Shown here: positions 36,594 to 46,814 of the stretch, piece by piece | How positions within the stretch are numbered: the stretch's first letter is position 1 | Layout of the letters: each line of letters starts with the position of its first letter | Assembly (NCBI RefSeq): GCF_024213195.1 | Contig: NZ_JANAVF010000004.1 | Location: forward strand, 1 to 64,000 | DNA length: 64,000 nucleotides | Direction of reading: 5' to 3' | Source of the DNA: Streptomyces sp. TBY4 | GTDB lineage: Bacteria > Actinomycetota > Actinomycetes > Streptomycetales > Streptomycetaceae | Made by a program: the position numbers and the translations under genes | The notes under the pieces: model-generated | The model's input: the letters and a program-made list of their open reading frames with translations, nothing else | What the model was told of the DNA's origin: nothing | The model's database searches: none

Positions 36594-38336
36594 GTGAGCA
36601 CTGGGACAGGGGCAGGGACGGGGCGTGGCGGTGGGCGGGCCCTGCTGGGGCCCGAGCAGCGGGCCGAGGCGCTCGCCGGGATGGCCGACCGGGAGCTGGA
36701 CGTGCTGGTGGTCGGGGCGGGCGTGGTGGGCGCCGGTACCGCCCTCGACGCCGTGACCAGGGGCCTGGCGACCGGGCTGGTGGAGGCGAGGGACTGGGCC
36801 TCGGGCACCTCCAGCCGGTCCAGCAAGCTCATCCACGGCGGGCTCAGATACCTCGAGATGCTCGACTTCGCCCTGGTGCGGGAGGCGCTCAAGGAGCGCG
36901 GGCTGCTGCTGGGGCGGCTCGCGCCGCACCTGGTGAAGCCGGTGCCGTTCCTCTATCCGTTGCAGCACAAGGGGTGGGAGCGGTTCTACGCCGGTTCCGG
37001 CGTCGCGCTGTACGACGCCATGTCGCTCTCCAGCGGCCACGGGCGCGGGCTCCCGACGCACCGCCACCTCTCGCGCAAGCGGGCCCTGCGGATCGCGCCG
37101 GCGCTGCGCAAGGACGCGCTGGTGGGCGCCCTGCAGTACTACGACGCCCAGATGGACGACGCGCGGTACGTGGCGACCCTGGTCCGGACGGCCGCCGCGT
37201 ACGGGGCGCAGTGCGCCAACCGGGCGAGGGTCGTCGGCTTCCTGCGGGAGGGCGAGCGGGTGGTCGGCGCCCGGGTGCAGGACGTCGAGGGCGGCGGGGA
37301 GTACGAGATCCGGGCCAAGCAGATCGTGAATGCCACGGGGGTGTGGACCGACGACACGCAGGCGCTGATCGGGGAGCGCGGACAGTTCCACGTGCGGGCC
37401 TCGAAGGGCATCCACCTGGTCGTCCCCAAGGACCGCATCCACTCCTCGACCGGGCTGATCCTGCGGACCGAGAAGTCGGTGCTCTTCGTCATCCCGTGGG
37501 GCCGGCACTGGATCGTGGGCACCACGGACACCGACTGGGACCTGGACAAGGCGCACCCGGCGGCATCGAGCGCGGACATCGACTACCTGCTGGAGCACGT
37601 GAACTCGGTCCTTGCGGTCCCCCTCACCCGGGACGACGTCCAGGGGGTCTACGCCGGCCTGCGGCCGCTGCTGGCCGGGGAGTCGGACGCGACGAGCAAG
37701 CTCTCGCGCGAGCACACGGTGGCGCATCCGGTGCCGGGGCTGGTGGTGGTGGCCGGCGGGAAGTACACGACGTACCGGGTGATGGCCAAGGACGCGGTGG
37801 ACGAGGCGGTGCACGGGCTCGACCAGCGGGTCGCGCCGTGCGTGACGGAGGACGTGCCGCTGGTCGGGGCCGAGGGGTACCGGGCGCTGTGGAACGGCCG
37901 GGCGCGGATCGCCGCGCGGACGGGGCTCCATGTGGTGCGGGTGGAACACCTCTTGAACCGGTACGGCTCGCTGACGGAGGAACTGCTGTCGCTGATCGCG
38001 GAGGACCCCTCGCTCGGGGAGCCGCTGACGGGCGCCGACGACTACCTCCGCGCCGAGGTGGTCTACGCGGCCTCGCACGAGGGCGCGCGGCACCTGGACG
38101 ACGTACTGACCCGGCGGACGCGGATCTCGATCGAGACCTTCGACCGGGGGACGCGATCGGCGCGCGAGTGTGCGGAGTTGATGGCTCCGGTTCTGGGCTG
38201 GGACGAGCAGCAGATCGAGAAGGAAGTGGAACACTACGAGAAGAGAGTGCAGGCGGAACGGGAATCGCAGCGCCAGCCGGACGATCAGACGGCGGACGCG
38301 GCGAGGCTGGGGGCGCCGGACATCGTCCCGTTGTAA
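36594..38336 (+). CDS. glpD: Glycerol-3-phosphate dehydrogenase (FAD)
   Basis: GlpD oxidises glycerol-3-phosphate to dihydroxyacetone phosphate at the membrane and feeds electrons to quinone. The 580-residue protein has an FAD-binding LVVGAGVVGAGTALDAV, SSRSSKLIHGGLRYLE, LRTEKSVLFVIPWG, IVGTTDTDWD and GGKYTTYRVMA. The GTG at 36594 follows GGGAGG; a GTG at 36558 lacks one. The 288 bases upstream contain AT-rich TATATATGACAGATATGTC, which may be a promoter or operator. It is independent of the kinase gene that follows by 149 bases. Confidence 0.95.
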   Translation: MSTGTGAGTGRGGGRALLGPEQRAEALAGMADRELDVLVVGAGVVGAGTALDAVTRGLATGLVEARDWASGTSSRSSKLIHGGLRYLEMLDFALVREALKERGLLLGRLAPHLVKPVPFLYPLQHKGWERFYAGSGVALYDAMSLSSGHGRGLPTHRHLSRKRALRIAPALRKDALVGALQYYDAQMDDARYVATLVRTAAAYGAQCANRARVVGFLREGERVVGARVQDVEGGGEYEIRAKQIVNATGVWTDDTQALIGERGQFHVRASKGIHLVVPKDRIHSSTGLILRTEKSVLFVIPWGRHWIVGTTDTDWDLDKAHPAASSADIDYLLEHVNSVLAVPLTRDDVQGVYAGLRPLLAGESDATSKLSREHTVAHPVPGLVVVAGGKYTTYRVMAKDAVDEAVHGLDQRVAPCVTEDVPLVGAEGYRALWNGRARIAARTGLHVVRVEHLLNRYGSLTEELLSLIAEDPSLGEPLTGADDYLRAEVVYAASHEGARHLDDVLTRRTRISIETFDRGTRSARECAELMAPVLGWDEQQIEKEVEHYEKRVQAERESQRQPDDQTADAARLGAPDIVPL

Positions 38337-38485
38337 CTCCGTCACTTCGCGGGCGGAACCGTGGACCCGGGGCTCCCGTCCGTTGCGGAGTAAGGGACAA
38401 TGAGGGTTCTGCCGGGGCGGGTTACCGGGCACCCCGGCCGCTGCCAGGGCAACCGGAGCAGGCGGCACGAACGCAGAGGGGACGC

Positions 38486-41119
38486 ATGTCGAAGCCGGAG
38501 CACACCGAGTCGCCGGATCCGTCTGTCGGGACGGGATCGCCGGTGCCTCCGGCTGCACCCCCGACGGAGCCGAAGTCTCCCGCCGAGCCGTCGGCGGCGG
38601 GAGCCGCGAAGCGCGCTGCCGCGGTGGCGGACACCCCGGCGGGGGCGGCCGCGAAGGCTGCCCCGACTGCTGACGCCGAGCCCGAGGACGCGAAGCCCGG
38701 TGCTGCCGCGGCGGAGCCTGGGCCGGGCAAGGCGGACCTGCGGAAGCCGGCTGCGGCGAAGGCCGCGGGGAAGGCGGCGGGGAAGGCTGCCGTGAAGTCT
38801 GCCGACGCGGTTGCTGACGGGGCTTCCGGGCCCGAGGACGCGAAGCCTGCGGAGGCGAAGCCTGAGGACGCGAAGCCTGAGGACGCGAAGCCTGAGGACG
38901 CGAAGCCTGCGGAGGCGAAGCCCGAGGACGCGAAGCCTGAGGACGCGAAGCCCGCGGGTGTGAAGCCCGCGGATGCGAAGGCTGTCGGGCCGGGCGGCGC
39001 CGAGCCTGTGGACGCGAAGCCCGCGGAGGCGGAGCCTTCGGGTGGGAAGGCCGAGGCGCGGAAGGCTGCCGCCGGGCGTGCGGACGGCGGGGTCGAGGAC
39101 GCGAAGCCCGTCGCCATGAGCAAGGCCGACGAGGTGGCCGCCGCCGTCAAGGCCGCCGCGGCCAAGGCGGGGGAGGGCGCCCACGACGAGGGCCGGCTGC
39201 TCGCGGGCCGGTACCGGCTCGGGGACGTCCTCGGCAAGGGCGGCATGGGCACCGTCTGGCGCGCCGAGGACGAGACCCTCGGCCGGACCGTCGCCGTCAA
39301 GGAACTCCGCTTCGGCAGCGGCGTCGACGAGGACGAGAAGCGCCGCCTCATCACCCGCACCCTGCGCGAGGCGAAGGCCATCGCCCGGATCCGCAGTGGC
39401 GGCGCGGTCACCGTCTACGACGTCGTCGACGAGGACGGCCGGCCGTGGATCGTCATGGAGCTCATCGAGGGCCCCTCGCTCGCGGAGTTCATCCGCGAGA
39501 GCGGCCCCCTGACGCCCCGCCGCGCAGCCGAGGTCGGCCTCGCCGTGCTCGACGTACTCCGTGCCGCCCACCGCCAGGGCATCCTGCACCGGGACGTGAA
39601 GCCCTCCAACGTGCTCCTCGCCGATCACGGCAACGGCCGCGTGGTCCTCACCGACTTCGGCATCGCCCAGGTGGAGGGCGACCCCTCCGTCACCTCCACC
39701 GGCATGCTCGTCGGCGCGCCCTCGTACATCTCGCCCGAGCGGGCCCGAGGCCAGCGCCCCGGACCGCCGGCGGACATGTGGTCGCTCGGAGGCCTGCTGT
39801 ACGCCGCCGTCGAGGGGGTGCCCCCGTACGACAAGGGATCGGCCCTCGCGACGCTCACCGCCGTGATGACCGAGCCCGTCGAACCGCCGAAGAACGCGGG
39901 CCCGCTGACCGAGGTCATCTACGGCCTCCTCGTCAAGGACCCCGCCCACCGGCTCGACGACGACCGCGCGCGGGCGCTGCTCACCGCCGTGATCGACGCA
40001 CCCGAGCCGCCGGCCCTCGTGGCCGGCCCGAGCGCCGAGGAAACCCGGCAGATATCGCTCGCCGAGGCCCAGGACGCCGCGGAGAAGGCGGCGGCCGACA
40101 AGGCGGCCAAGGCCGCGGAGAAGGCGGAGAAGAAGGAGCGCGAGCGCCGTGAGCGCGAGCAGCGCGAGCGTGCCCGCGCGGCTCTGAAGACCGCCCGCAA
40201 GGCTGCGGCTGCCAGCGCCGCCGCGGCCACGGCCGCCACCGCGACCGCGAGCGCCGTGGAGTCCCCGGCTCCGGCGCCGTCCCGGTCGCCGCGCCCGGCG
40301 CCCGTCGCGGCCCCGCTCACCGACGTCGTGCCGCGCCGCACCATCGCCCTCGCGATAGCCGGGGTGGTCATGGCGCTCGCCGTCATCGGCTCGATCGTCG
40401 CGTACGCCTTCAGCGGAGATGACGAGAAGGGCGGCTCCCCGAAGGACGGCAAGGGCGGCAGCAGCGCCGCCGCGTCGAGCCCCGGAGCCGGTTCCCCGAC
40501 CCCGCCGCCGGCTTCGCCGTCCCCCTCTCCGTCTCCCTCCCCGAAGACCGGCGAGGTGCCCGGCGGAGGGGCCGCGTCCCCGGACCCGGGCCAGTCGCCC
40601 GGTTCGGGCACCAACCCCGGCCAGGGCCAGGGATCCACGCCCGGCGGCGCACTGCCCGGGCTGCCGCCCGGCTACGGCCAGGTCAACGACCCCGGGTTCC
40701 ACTTCGCCATGGGTCTGCCCGAGGGCTTCAAGCAGACCGGCGTGATAGGCAAAAACGACGGGGTCATCTACAGCCGCGACGGCGGATTCCCGCGCGTCCA
40801 GGTCGACTTCAACAAATCCCCGAAGGACGATGCCCGCGCCGCGTGGCTCGAACTGGCCCCGGGCGTGGCGGGCAGCAGCACCAACTACAAGCTGCTGCGC
40901 CTCGAGAAGGTCGAGTACCGCGGCTACCCGACCGTCGCCGACTGGGAGTTCGAGCGGGACCAGAAGGGGGTACGGGTCCGGGTGCTCGACCGCGGCTTCC
41001 GGATGGACGCGACGCACGGCTACGCCATCATGATCACCTGCCTCGCGGACCAGTGGGACGCGGCGGAGTGCACGCAGCTGCGCACCACGGCGTTCGACAC
41101 CTTCCAGCCGCTGGGCTGA
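38486..41119 (+). CDS. Membrane Ser/Thr protein kinase with repetitive N-terminal extension
   Basis: The 877-residue protein starts with about 235 Ala/Lys/Pro/Glu-rich residues, including eight tandem EDAKP/AEAKP units. The kinase domain (about 238-505) is complete: GKGGMGTVW, VAVKEL, HRDVKPSN, TDFGIAQ, SPERARG. A charged Lys/Glu/Ala segment likely to be coiled coil follows, then one membrane helix (TIALAIAGVVMALAVIGSIVAYAF, about 617-640) and an extracellular Ser/Pro-rich linker plus a C-terminal domain of about 150 residues (GFHFAMGLPEGFKQTGV ... ITCLADQWDAAECTQ). That domain is related to those of the next two genes. The ATG has GAGGGGA upstream. Confidence 0.92.
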   Translation: MSKPEHTESPDPSVGTGSPVPPAAPPTEPKSPAEPSAAGAAKRAAAVADTPAGAAAKAAPTADAEPEDAKPGAAAAEPGPGKADLRKPAAAKAAGKAAGKAAVKSADAVADGASGPEDAKPAEAKPEDAKPEDAKPEDAKPAEAKPEDAKPEDAKPAGVKPADAKAVGPGGAEPVDAKPAEAEPSGGKAEARKAAAGRADGGVEDAKPVAMSKADEVAAAVKAAAAKAGEGAHDEGRLLAGRYRLGDVLGKGGMGTVWRAEDETLGRTVAVKELRFGSGVDEDEKRRLITRTLREAKAIARIRSGGAVTVYDVVDEDGRPWIVMELIEGPSLAEFIRESGPLTPRRAAEVGLAVLDVLRAAHRQGILHRDVKPSNVLLADHGNGRVVLTDFGIAQVEGDPSVTSTGMLVGAPSYISPERARGQRPGPPADMWSLGGLLYAAVEGVPPYDKGSALATLTAVMTEPVEPPKNAGPLTEVIYGLLVKDPAHRLDDDRARALLTAVIDAPEPPALVAGPSAEETRQISLAEAQDAAEKAAADKAAKAAEKAEKKERERREREQRERARAALKTARKAAAASAAAATAATATASAVESPAPAPSRSPRPAPVAAPLTDVVPRRTIALAIAGVVMALAVIGSIVAYAFSGDDEKGGSPKDGKGGSSAAASSPGAGSPTPPPASPSPSPSPSPKTGEVPGGGAASPDPGQSPGSGTNPGQGQGSTPGGALPGLPPGYGQVNDPGFHFAMGLPEGFKQTGVIGKNDGVIYSRDGGFPRVQVDFNKSPKDDARAAWLELAPGVAGSSTNYKLLRLEKVEYRGYPTVADWEFERDQKGVRVRVLDRGFRMDATHGYAIMITCLADQWDAAECTQLRTTAFDTFQPLG
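38834..38953 (+). repeat. 15-bp tandem coding repeat, eight units
   Basis: Eight in-frame units of the type GAGGACGCGAAGCCT encode EDAKP or AEAKP. Third-position changes between units are few, so the array is recent or kept uniform. Confidence 0.95.
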
Positions 41120-41236
41120 CACGCGTCCCGAGCGGGCTCGGGTCAGCCTCGCCAGGGCCGGGACGCGGGCGCCCCGGGCGTCGTATCGTGTCAGCGAGGC
41201 CTGGGGGACGGGCCCACAGCTCTCGGGGGAGGCGAT

Positions 41237-44200
41237 GTGGAGGACTACGCGGGCCGGATCCTGGCCGAGCGCTACCGTCTGCCCCTGCCTCCGTCCGACG
41301 CCTACGAACTGATCGAGACCCGCGCCTTCGACACGCGCAGCGGTCAGGAAGTCCTCGTACGGCAGGTGCCGTTGCCGGAGGTCGTCGACGCGGAGCTGCT
41401 GGACGGCACGCGGGGCGGTCCGCCGGCGGCGGCGGGCCGGCGCGTCCCCCACGGTGAACTGCCCGCGGTGCGCAGGGCGATCGAGGCGGCGCAGGCGGCG
41501 GCGGCCGTGCCGGACCATCCGCGGCTGGACCAGGTCTTCGACGTGTTCGCGGAGGGCGGTTCGCTGTGGATAGTGAGCGAGCTCGTCCCGGCCAGACCGC
41601 TGGCGGCGCTGATCGCCGACGAACCGCTGACCCCGTACCGGGCGGCGGAGGTGGCGGCGGACGTGCTGGCCGCTCTGCGGGTGCTGCACGCGCACGGGTG
41701 GACGCACCGCAACATCACCATGCGGACGGTGCTGATCTGTGAGGACGGCCGGGTCGTCCTGACGGGCCTGGCGGCGGGGGCGGCGGAGGACGCCCTGTGC
41801 GGCTACGACCCGGTCCCGGCGTTGCCCTTGCCCTGGCCGGGCGGTGACGGATCTGCGCCGGGTGGCGGCGGGGCCGCCTTGGCCGTCCCGGGGGCGGACG
41901 CGGGGTACGGCGGTGGCGCCGGCCTGGCCGTCCCGGGGGCGGGTGCGGGGTACGGCGACGGTTCCCCCGGCGGCTCCTGGGGTGGCCCGGCGGCGGATTC
42001 CGGAGTGGACGCGGGGCTGAACGCGGGGCTGGACACCGGGTACGGGCAGGGGCCCGGGGAGCGTTCCGGGCGGGACGGTGCGGTCGGCGGTGCGGGTACG
42101 GCCGCGCAGGGCGGCGGGAACGCGGCGGAGTACGCCCCCCTCGTGGCTCCGGGATACGACACCGGGCCGCGGTACCGGGACCACATAAGCCCCGGCACGG
42201 GAAGCGGTCCCGGATCCTCCGGCGCACCCGGTACCGCTGGGGCTCCTGGCACACCTGGTACTGCCGGGTCCCTCGGCGCTCCTGGTACCGCTGGCGCACC
42301 TGGTGCTCCTGGCACGCAGGGTGCCCCGGGCGTTCATGGTGCTCCCGGCACGCCTGGTGCTCCTGGCGCCCCCGGTGCTCCTGGTATCCCTGGCGCTCTG
42401 GGTGCCCCCGGTGTCCCCGGCTCTCCCGGAGCGGCCGGTGGCGCCGGTGGAGCTGTCGGTTCCGGGGGCGTGGGTAGTGCGGGTGCTGCCGGGGAGCGGC
42501 CCGATCTGAAGGCTGCCGCGCGGGCCGGGGCCATCGCCGCGTACCGGGCCGGGGCCCAGGCCGCCGCGCGGATCACCGAGCAGCGCAGGGCCGGGTCGGA
42601 GCCCGCGCCGGAGCCGGACGCGGAGCCGAGGCCGGAGGGGTCGAAGCTGCCGCAGGGGTACTCGTACCCGTACGGCGGTCCGGACAGCGGTGCGACCTGG
42701 CACGGCGCCACCCCGCGCCGTCAGGCGCTGCCCCCGGCCGGAGCGGAGCCGCAGGCCCGCGCGGCGCTGCCGGCGCAACTCGCCCTTCCCCAGGGCTACC
42801 ACCAGGCGGACACCCCGGGCGGTGGAGCCGACGGCCAGGCGCCCGCGCAGGACGGCGCGGAGCGCGGGGCGGTGTCCGGCCCGACGCCGGGCTACGGGCA
42901 GCCCTCGCAGGGCTCCGGCCGGCCGGAGGCCGCGGACGGCACCGGGTACGCCGGGCACCCCCGGCCGGGACCGGCCCGCCCGGACCAGCCGGGCCCCGCA
43001 CAGGGCGGCCCGCAGGGCCCCGACGGGTACGCGGCGGGTCCCGCGGCCCACGCGTACGAGTACGAGTACGGGCAGGGTGGCCGGCAGCCCGGTCCGCAGA
43101 GCGGTACCGGATACGGGGAAGCCGCCGGGTCCGGTGGCTACGGGCAGGCTGCGGTGCAGAGCAACGCCGGGTACGCGGCGGCTTCCGGGGCCCGAGGCCC
43201 CGGGCAGTCGGGCCCGCAGGGCGGTGCCGGGTACGCGGCGGCTTCCGGGGGCCGTGGCCCCGGGCAGTCGGGCCCGCAGAGCGGTGCCGGGTACGGGGAT
43301 GCCGCCGGGTCCGGTGGTTATGGGCAGGCTGCGGTGCAGAGCAACGCCGGGTACGCGGCGGCTTCCGGGGCCCGAGGCCCCGGGCCGTCGGGCCCGCAGG
43401 GCGGTGCCGGGTACGGGGTGGCTTCCGGGGGGCGGGCCCCCGGGCAGGCAGGCCCGCAGGCGGGTTCGCAGAGCGGCCAGCAGGTCGGCCCGCAGGCGAG
43501 TGTGCGCAGTGGATCGCAGGCGGGCGGTGGGTGGGGGAGCGGGCCGCAGAGCGGGCTCGATGCCGAGCGGGCCCGGCAGACGCGGATGGCTGTCGTCGGG
43601 GCCGTTACCGAGCGGTGGGCGCCCGAGCAGGCGCAGGCCGTGCACGGGCCGTGGCAGTTGGCGGCTCCGGTCGGGCCGGCCACCGACCTCTGGGGGCTCG
43701 GCGCGTTGCTGTACCGGGCCGTGCAGGGGCATGCCCCGTACCCCGAGGACAGCGTCGCCGAGCTCGTGGAGATGGTCTGCGCCGAGCCCCCCGCCTTCGC
43801 CGAGGAGTGCGGCCCGCTGCGCCCGGTCGTGGAGTCCCTGCTGCGCCAGGACCCGACCGAGCGGCCCGACTTCGAGGAGCTGCGCGGCTGGCTGCGCTCC
43901 CTCGTACGGTCCGCGCCGGAGCCCGACGGCGGCTTCGCCATGCTGCCGCCGGCGGCGGATCCGGATCCGGGCCGGCTGCCCGTCACCCGGCGGCGCGCCG
44001 ACCTGCACGGCCGCCACCGCAGCGCCGAACACCCCCGCAAGCCGCGTTCGCTGGGGCGTTCCCTGCTGCTCGGGATCCTCGTGCTGATGTCGGGGGCCGT
44101 CGCGTACGCCCTGTTCTTCATGCCCCGCTCCGGCGATCCGCAGGGCGGCGGGCAGAAGGCCGCCGGGATGAAGCCGCCCGCCGCGACCCAGTCGCAGACC

Positions 44201-44773
44201 CCGGGCCGCGGTCCCGGCCAGGGCCAGAGCCCCAGCCCGAAGCCGAGCGGGTCCGCCCAGGCGCCGAGCCCCTCGGCCAGTGCCCCGGAGGCAACGCCCG
44301 CCCCGCAGCCGGGCGTCCCCGCCCCGTCCGGGTACACCACCCAGCAGGACGCCGAGCACTTCTCGATCAACGTTCCGAACGGCTGGGAGCGCCGCGGAAT
44401 GAACGAGGCCGGCCAGGTCCGGTTCACGGAGGGGGACTTCGTCCTGATCGTCGTCCCCGGCCGGGACAAGGTCCAGGGCAACCCCGACCCGGCCACCTAC
44501 CAGAAGGACAAGGAGCCCGAGCTGGCTCCGTACCGCTCCTCCACCTGGTCCAGCGTGAGCGACATCAGGTCCACCAAGGTCGGCAACCAGCTCCGGGTCA
44601 CCGGCCGGTACACCTGGATCGACGGCAACGGCCGTTCCGTCGTCGCCCGCAATTTCGTGGTCGCCCTCGGAGGTTCCTACCACGTGGTCATGGTCACCGG
44701 CCCGCAGGACCAGGAGGGCAAGGTCACCGAGACCTTCGATCAGGCGACGGCCAGCTACAAGAGCGGCGGCTGA
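41237..44773 (+). CDS. Giant membrane pseudokinase split by a low-complexity, partly collagen-like insert
   Basis: The 1178-residue protein is kinase-like but degenerate. In the first part (1-195), the VAVK lysine is Arg (VLVRQV), HRD is HRN ([10 protein letters not shown]) and DFG is GLA. A low-complexity insert of about 600 residues follows, with about 26 Gly-X-Y triplets (326-405) and 20-residue repeats (about 630-735). The C-lobe then resumes at about 790 ([34 protein letters not shown]). One membrane helix (about 940-960) and a C-terminal extracellular domain (about 1030-1178), related to the neighbouring kinases, complete it. The GTG has GGGGGAGG upstream. It may act as a regulator or scaffold for the flanking kinases; this is inference. 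Confidence 0.85.
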   Translation: MEDYAGRILAERYRLPLPPSDAYELIETRAFDTRSGQEVLVRQVPLPEVVDAELLDGTRGGPPAAAGRRVPHGELPAVRRAIEAAQAAAAVPDHPRLDQVFDVFAEGGSLWIVSELVPARPLAALIADEPLTPYRAAEVAADVLAALRVLHAHGWTHRNITMRTVLICEDGRVVLTGLAAGAAEDALCGYDPVPALPLPWPGGDGSAPGGGGAALAVPGADAGYGGGAGLAVPGAGAGYGDGSPGGSWGGPAADSGVDAGLNAGLDTGYGQGPGERSGRDGAVGGAGTAAQGGGNAAEYAPLVAPGYDTGPRYRDHISPGTGSGPGSSGAPGTAGAPGTPGTAGSLGAPGTAGAPGAPGTQGAPGVHGAPGTPGAPGAPGAPGIPGALGAPGVPGSPGAAGGAGGAVGSGGVGSAGAAGERPDLKAAARAGAIAAYRAGAQAAARITEQRRAGSEPAPEPDAEPRPEGSKLPQGYSYPYGGPDSGATWHGATPRRQALPPAGAEPQARAALPAQLALPQGYHQADTPGGGADGQAPAQDGAERGAVSGPTPGYGQPSQGSGRPEAADGTGYAGHPRPGPARPDQPGPAQGGPQGPDGYAAGPAAHAYEYEYGQGGRQPGPQSGTGYGEAAGSGGYGQAAVQSNAGYAAASGARGPGQSGPQGGAGYAAASGGRGPGQSGPQSGAGYGDAAGSGGYGQAAVQSNAGYAAASGARGPGPSGPQGGAGYGVASGGRAPGQAGPQAGSQSGQQVGPQASVRSGSQAGGGWGSGPQSGLDAERARQTRMAVVGAVTERWAPEQAQAVHGPWQLAAPVGPATDLWGLGALLYRAVQGHAPYPEDSVAELVEMVCAEPPAFAEECGPLRPVVESLLRQDPTERPDFEELRGWLRSLVRSAPEPDGGFAMLPPAADPDPGRLPVTRRRADLHGRHRSAEHPRKPRSLGRSLLLGILVLMSGAVAYALFFMPRSGDPQGGGQKAAGMKPPAATQSQTPGRGPGQGQSPSPKPSGSAQAPSPSASAPEATPAPQPGVPAPSGYTTQQDAEHFSINVPNGWERRGMNEAGQVRFTEGDFVLIVVPGRDKVQGNPDPATYQKDKEPELAPYRSSTWSSVSDIRSTKVGNQLRVTGRYTWIDGNGRSVVARNFVVALGGSYHVVMVTGPQDQEGKVTETFDQATASYKSGG
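42212..42451 (+). repeat. Collagen-like Gly-X-Y coding tract
   Basis: About 26 consecutive triplets with Gly first, mostly GAP, GTP, GTA and GVP types, in frame within the pseudokinase gene. The DNA is a degenerate 9-base repeat around GGTGCTCCT and its variants. Confidence 0.9.
43127..43440 (+). repeat. 60-bp tandem coding repeat in a 180-bp higher-order array
   Basis: Segments at 43141 and 43321 are nearly identical over about 100 bases (180 apart), and 43201, 43261 and 43381 share a 60-base period. Units encode about 20 residues with [17 protein letters not shown] and [10 protein letters not shown]. Confidence 0.9.
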
Positions 44774-44890
44774 CGAGACATCAGTACGGCAATTGCGTCA
44801 CAGTGCGGCCCAACCGCCCCCTAGTGGTTCCGCCGCCGCCCGCGATCTCCGTAGTCTGACCGGAAGTGCTCAGAGCGGCGGCGGGGATTC

Positions 44891-46633
44891 GTGGAACAGC
44901 AGACAGGTGCGGGTGCGGTGCTCGCGGGCCGGTACCGGCTCGTGGAGCCCATCGGCAGGGGCGGCATGGGCAAGGTGTGGCGCGCCCACGATGAGCTGCT
45001 GCACAGGACGGTCGCCGTCAAGGAACTGACGGCCGGCCTGTACGTCGCCCAGGCGGACCGGGACGTTCTGCACCAGCGGACGCAGAAGGAGGCCCGGGCC
45101 GCGGCCCGGATCCAACATCCGGCGGTCGTCACGGTCCACGACGTCCTGGAACACGACGACCGGCCCTGGATCGTCATGGAGTACATCGACGGCCCCTCCC
45201 TCGCGGACGCGGCGAAGACGGCCGGCCGCATCGAACCCCGGGAGGCGGCCCGGATCGGGCTGCACGTGCTCGGCGCCCTGCGTGCCGCGCACGCGGTCGG
45301 GGTACTGCACCGGGACGTGAAGCCGGGCAACGTGATGCTCGCCAAGGACGGGCGGGTGATGCTGGCCGACTTCGGCATCGCCGCGATCGAGGGCGACTCC
45401 TCCATCACGCGTACCGGGGAACTCATCGGCTCCATCGACTACCTGGCCCCCGAACGGGTCACCGGCGGGTCCCCCGACCCCGCCTCCGACCTGTGGTCGC
45501 TGGGCGCGACGCTGTACACGGCCGTCGAGGCCCGCTCGCCCTTCCGCCGCACCTCGCCCATCTCCAGCCTGCAGGCCGTGGTGAACGAGGAGCCGCCCGC
45601 CCCGGCCCACGCGGGCGCGCTGGCCCCGGTCATCACGGCGCTGCTGCGCAAGGACCCGGCGCAGCGGCCGTCGGCCGACGAGGTCGAGCAGATGCTCCTG
45701 CAGGCCATGGAGGGCCGGGAGCCGAAGTCGGCGCAGGCGTACGTACCCACGCGCGCGATGGGCTCCGAGGAGCTGGGCGCCGCCCGGAACGAGCCGGCGG
45801 ACACGACCGAGCTGCCCGACGGAGCAGAGCAGGGACCGGGCCGGGGCCAGGACCAGGGGGCGGACCAGAACCGGGCCCCGGAGCCCGAGCCGGCGCTCGT
45901 CACGCGGTCCGAGGCAGGACCCGGCGCACCCGCCCCGCAGGGCGGCCGGGACGCGGGAGCCCCCGGCCGGATCAGGCGGGCGGCGGTCGTGGCCGTGGTG
46001 GCGGCGCTGCTCGGCGGCGGCGGGGTGTTGGGGATCCTGAAGGTCACCGGCGACTCGAACGGGGACGGCGGGACCCGGGGCGGGAAGGCGACCGGTGCGC
46101 AGGACGCGTCGCCCGGTTCCTCGGCCGGTGCCTCGTCCGGCACCGGGGACTCCAAGGCGCAGGAGGAGAAGGCTCCGCCGCCGGGCTGGTCGAAGGTGGT
46201 CGACAAGGAGGGCTTCGCCCTCTTCGTCCCGGACGGCTGGAAGCGCCGGGAGGACGGCTCGCAGATCGACTACACCGGGGACGGCGGCAAGCACTTCATC
46301 CGGATCGCGATGGACCGCGCCCCCAAGTTCAGGGATCCGTACGCGCACCTGCTGGACCTGGAGAAGCAGGTCGCCAAGCGCTCCGACTACGTGCGCCAGA
46401 CCCTGCACCCGAACACCTTCCGGGGGCAGGTCAAGGCCGCCCTGTGGGAGTTCGACTGGACGGAGAAGTCCGGGGCCTTCACCGGGCCCCGGAAGGCCAT
46501 CGAGCAGATGTACTTCGCGCCGGACGGCACCGAGTACGCGGTGTACATGTCGGGACCGGTCGCGGACTGGGACACGACCCGCTCACAGTTCGACATCGTG
46601 CTCAGCGGCTGGCAGCCGGCCCCGGCGCGCTGA
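44891..46633 (+). CDS. Membrane Ser/Thr protein kinase
   Basis: A 580-residue receptor-type kinase. The kinase domain (about 13-275) is complete: GRGGMGKVW, VAVKEL, LHRDVKPGNVML, ADFGIAA, APERVTGG. A Pro/Gly/Glu-rich linker leads to one membrane helix (AAVVAVVAALLGGGGVLGIL, about 357-376). The extracellular domain (about 420-580: GWSKVVDKEGFALFVPDGWKRR ... FDIVLSGWQ) resembles the C-terminal domains of the two preceding proteins. The GTG start is the one before the ALAGRYRL strand. It is third in a run of three kinase-family genes, each with its own 117-149-base leader. Confidence 0.94.
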   Translation: MEQQTGAGAVLAGRYRLVEPIGRGGMGKVWRAHDELLHRTVAVKELTAGLYVAQADRDVLHQRTQKEARAAARIQHPAVVTVHDVLEHDDRPWIVMEYIDGPSLADAAKTAGRIEPREAARIGLHVLGALRAAHAVGVLHRDVKPGNVMLAKDGRVMLADFGIAAIEGDSSITRTGELIGSIDYLAPERVTGGSPDPASDLWSLGATLYTAVEARSPFRRTSPISSLQAVVNEEPPAPAHAGALAPVITALLRKDPAQRPSADEVEQMLLQAMEGREPKSAQAYVPTRAMGSEELGAARNEPADTTELPDGAEQGPGRGQDQGADQNRAPEPEPALVTRSEAGPGAPAPQGGRDAGAPGRIRRAAVVAVVAALLGGGGVLGILKVTGDSNGDGGTRGGKATGAQDASPGSSAGASSGTGDSKAQEEKAPPPGWSKVVDKEGFALFVPDGWKRREDGSQIDYTGDGGKHFIRIAMDRAPKFRDPYAHLLDLEKQVAKRSDYVRQTLHPNTFRGQVKAALWEFDWTEKSGAFTGPRKAIEQMYFAPDGTEYAVYMSGPVADWDTTRSQFDIVLSGWQPAPAR

Positions 46634-46814
46634 GAACGGGCTCCCGGCCCTCCGGGCCCGCCTCCCGGCGCGCTGGAACCGGGCCTCCGGCCCGCGGGAA
46701 ACGCGCCCCCGGCGCCCCGATTCCGCCATCCCGCCAGCGATCACTGGCAGAAATGGCAAAATCCGGTTACCGGCGGGTACCCAAAGCGCCCCCGGGCGCA
46801 ATACGCTCACGGTC

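Noticed and set aside
35076..38558. Extension of the nucleotide-sugar dehydrogenase frame to 1160 codons
   Set aside because: The part beyond 36305 is antisense to glpD. The NAD-binding strand MPADLAVIGLGHLG marks the true start.
42303..43001. Alternative-frame ORFs in the collagen-like region
   Set aside because: Repetitive GC-rich DNA leaves all frames open. Only the frame joined to the kinase-like parts is supported.
38342..44683. Minus-strand open frame of 2113 codons opposite the kinase genes
   Set aside because: It is an antisense shadow caused by GC-rich codons. The plus strand has conserved kinase, membrane and extracellular domains.
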